Source of the DNA: Chitinophagaceae bacterium
GTDB lineage: Bacteria > Bacteroidota > Bacteroidia > Chitinophagales > Chitinophagaceae
DNA: 64,000 bases
Reading direction: 5' to 3'
Assembly (NCBI GenBank): GCA_020403455.1
Contig: JADBXP010000013.1
Coordinates: 1 to 64,000 of the forward strand
Below, piece by piece: positions 62,873 to 64,000 of the stretch. The notes beneath the pieces are model-generated. The model was not told where the DNA came from. It saw only the letters and a program-made list of their open reading frames with translations, and made no database searches. The position numbers were made by a program, and so were the translations under genes. Each line of letters begins with the position of its first letter. Position 1 is the stretch's first letter.

Positions 62873-64000
62873 CTATCTGACCTGCTTTCGGGTACCCACG
62901 ACCTGAATATCAAAAACCAGGATACTGTTGGGAACGATTTTGTTGCTGCGGGCGCGGATGCCGTAAGCAAGGCCTGATGGTAATATGATACGGATTTTAC
63001 TTCCCACGCTGCCCAGAGGCACACCAATTTGCCAACCTTTTATAAGGCGACGCAGGGGGAAGCTGGCGGGATTGGTGCCTGTCTGGTCGAAAATACTACC
63101 ATCAGCAAGAAAATAACCCTTATAAAAAACCTGAACAGTGTCTTCAACGGAAACCGGTTCGCCACTGCCTTTTTCCAGGAGATGATAATAGACTCCGTTG
63201 ACAGAACCGGTGGTGTCGAGGTGTTGATCGGCAATGGCTGAAAGAATGGTGGCTTTATCTTGATCTGCCTGCCAGCTGCTATCGGTGTGGTTGTTCACAT
63301 TGAATTGAGGACGGGCTTTCAGTGCGGGACGCTGGTAGGTGTTACCGGGTATCGCATCGGGTTGTTGGAATCCTCCGTTCCAGAGATAGAATTGACCGTC
63401 GCGTTCACCCCCGCCGAAGTCGATGCGGTCTTTGGCTCTGCCGGTAGCATCGGTAGAAAAGCTAGCCTGGGTCAATTCCAGCCAGCGACCATCGGTGGTT
63501 TGTATCCATTGGTTGTTGAAGAGGGCTTCGCGTTTGAGTTGACCGTTTTCCCCGGAAAAATTTTCAACGAAGGAATAGAGACGACGCAGGTAACCGCTGT
63601 CGCGGGGTGCGCGGAAGCTGGCGAGCATTTTCCATTGACGCAGATCGGGAGAAAAGAAATAGCCGGTATAGATGGTACTGTTGGAGGCGCTGTCATGAAG
63701 TGCGGTGACGAGGAAGGCATAGGTGGTGCCATTTTTCCAGGGATATATCCAGTGGCTATGCCCACCGGTACCTTCGTTGCCAAAGCCATGTGCGACCACA
63801 TCTCTTCCCTGAGCGAGCAGTTTGACCTGGTTGGTATCGGGTACTTTAGAACGGTCGATGGCTTCGTTACCGGCATCCCATACGGAGAAGATGACCCTGC
63901 GTTCGGAGGGACTATTGATTTGGATACCAAAATAGCCACGCGAGAAACCGTTGGCCATGAAATAGCTGTGGGGGGCATTGGAACTGGCGGGAATGGTCAT
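62873..64000 (-). CDS. DUF3472 protein fused to an FKBP-type peptidyl-prolyl isomerase (5' part outside window)
   Basis: At least 375 residues; the frame is open to the window edge and the terminal ATG is probably an internal codon. The N-terminal 245 residues match DUF3472 (FMANGFSRGYFGIQINSPSERRVIFSVWD, HSHWIYPWKNGTTYAFLV, FYLWNGGF). The last 110 form an FKBP domain: VEDTVQVFYKGYFLADGSIFDQT, LIKGWQIGVPLGSVGSKIRIILPSGLAYG and NSILVFDIQVV, with the usual Tyr, Asp, Phe and Trp of the active pocket largely kept. Likely exported. The fusion is unusual. Confidence 0.8.
   Translation of the reverse strand: MTIPASSNAPHSYFMANGFSRGYFGIQINSPSERRVIFSVWDAGNEAIDRSKVPDTNQVKLLAQGRDVVAHGFGNEGTGGHSHWIYPWKNGTTYAFLVTALHDSASNSTIYTGYFFSPDLRQWKMLASFRAPRDSGYLRRLYSFVENFSGENGQLKREALFNNQWIQTTDGRWLELTQASFSTDATGRAKDRIDFGGGERDGQFYLWNGGFQQPDAIPGNTYQRPALKARPQFNVNNHTDSSWQADQDKATILSAIADQHLDTTGSVNGVYYHLLEKGSGEPVSVEDTVQVFYKGYFLADGSIFDQTGTNPASFPLRRLIKGWQIGVPLGSVGSKIRIILPSGLAYGIRARSNKIVPNSILVFDIQVVGTRKQVR

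Noticed and set aside
1..64000. CRISPR array, insertion sequences, rRNA genes
   Set aside because: No direct repeat series, transposase or rRNA sequence was seen on either strand.

Overview
The window looks like chromosomal DNA of a Bacteroidota bacterium, probably Chitinophagales/Chitinophagaceae. This rests on: Bacteroidota-type promoters (a TAnnTTTG element at about -7, in the best case with TTTG 20 bases upstream); families typical of the phylum (DUF2723, DUF6702, UpxY-type NusG, OMP_b-brl_3-like TonB-dependent receptors, HisB fused to histidinol phosphatase, fused HisIE, trp order EGDCFBA); and many N-terminal signal peptides ending in AQ. No database search was possible, so the family is inference.

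Layout. 1-0.7 kb: an AT-rich stretch with a truncated PIN toxin and its small partner. 0.7-9.4 kb: a methyltransferase, a BNR/VPS10-like beta-propeller protein, a secreted esterase, an M1 peptidase with HupE and DUF6702. 9.4-19.2 kb: CNNM/CorC transporter, translationally coupled PAP2 phosphatase and GT39 glycosyltransferase, a methyltransferase, glmM, cysteine desulfurase, AAA+/vWA pair. 19.3-30.4 kb: DUF2723 membrane protein, mtaB, a lone UpxY-like antiterminator, Prc protease, tRNA-His, DUF445, TonB-type outer membrane protein. 30.4-36.6 kb: pcm, phosphohexomutase, phosphoribosyltransferase, two Fe-S oxidoreductase subunits, small conserved proteins. 36.6-54.2 kb: histidine and tryptophan biosynthesis. 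54.2-64 kb: laminarinase-like GH16, S9 peptidase, META protein, a DUF2157-DUF4401-GDYXXLXY cluster, lactonase, and a DUF3472-FKBP fusion cut by the window edge.

The most striking part is 36.6-54.2 kb. On the minus strand hisG-hisD-hisC, a PQQ-type sugar dehydrogenase, a cytochrome c and hisB form one run. A second run is trpEGDCFBA followed, after one base, by hisHAF-hisIE and a TlpA-like gene. Each run starts with a complete and apparently unlabelled attenuator. For his there is a 16-residue leader peptide with three consecutive His codons, a terminator hairpin with nine Ts, and a 7-bp alternative antiterminator. For trp there is a 19-residue leader peptide with Trp-Trp-His in a row plus a third Trp, a terminator hairpin with nine Ts, and a 9-bp antiterminator. 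In both, the leader ATG lies only 4-8 bases after the -7 element, so the leader mRNAs look leaderless. Because four his genes sit behind the trp attenuator, histidine output appears to be under split control, and the Trp-Trp-His order may let one leader sense both amino acids.

No CRISPR array, insertion sequence or rRNA was seen. Every stretch without a gene is shorter than 300 bases.
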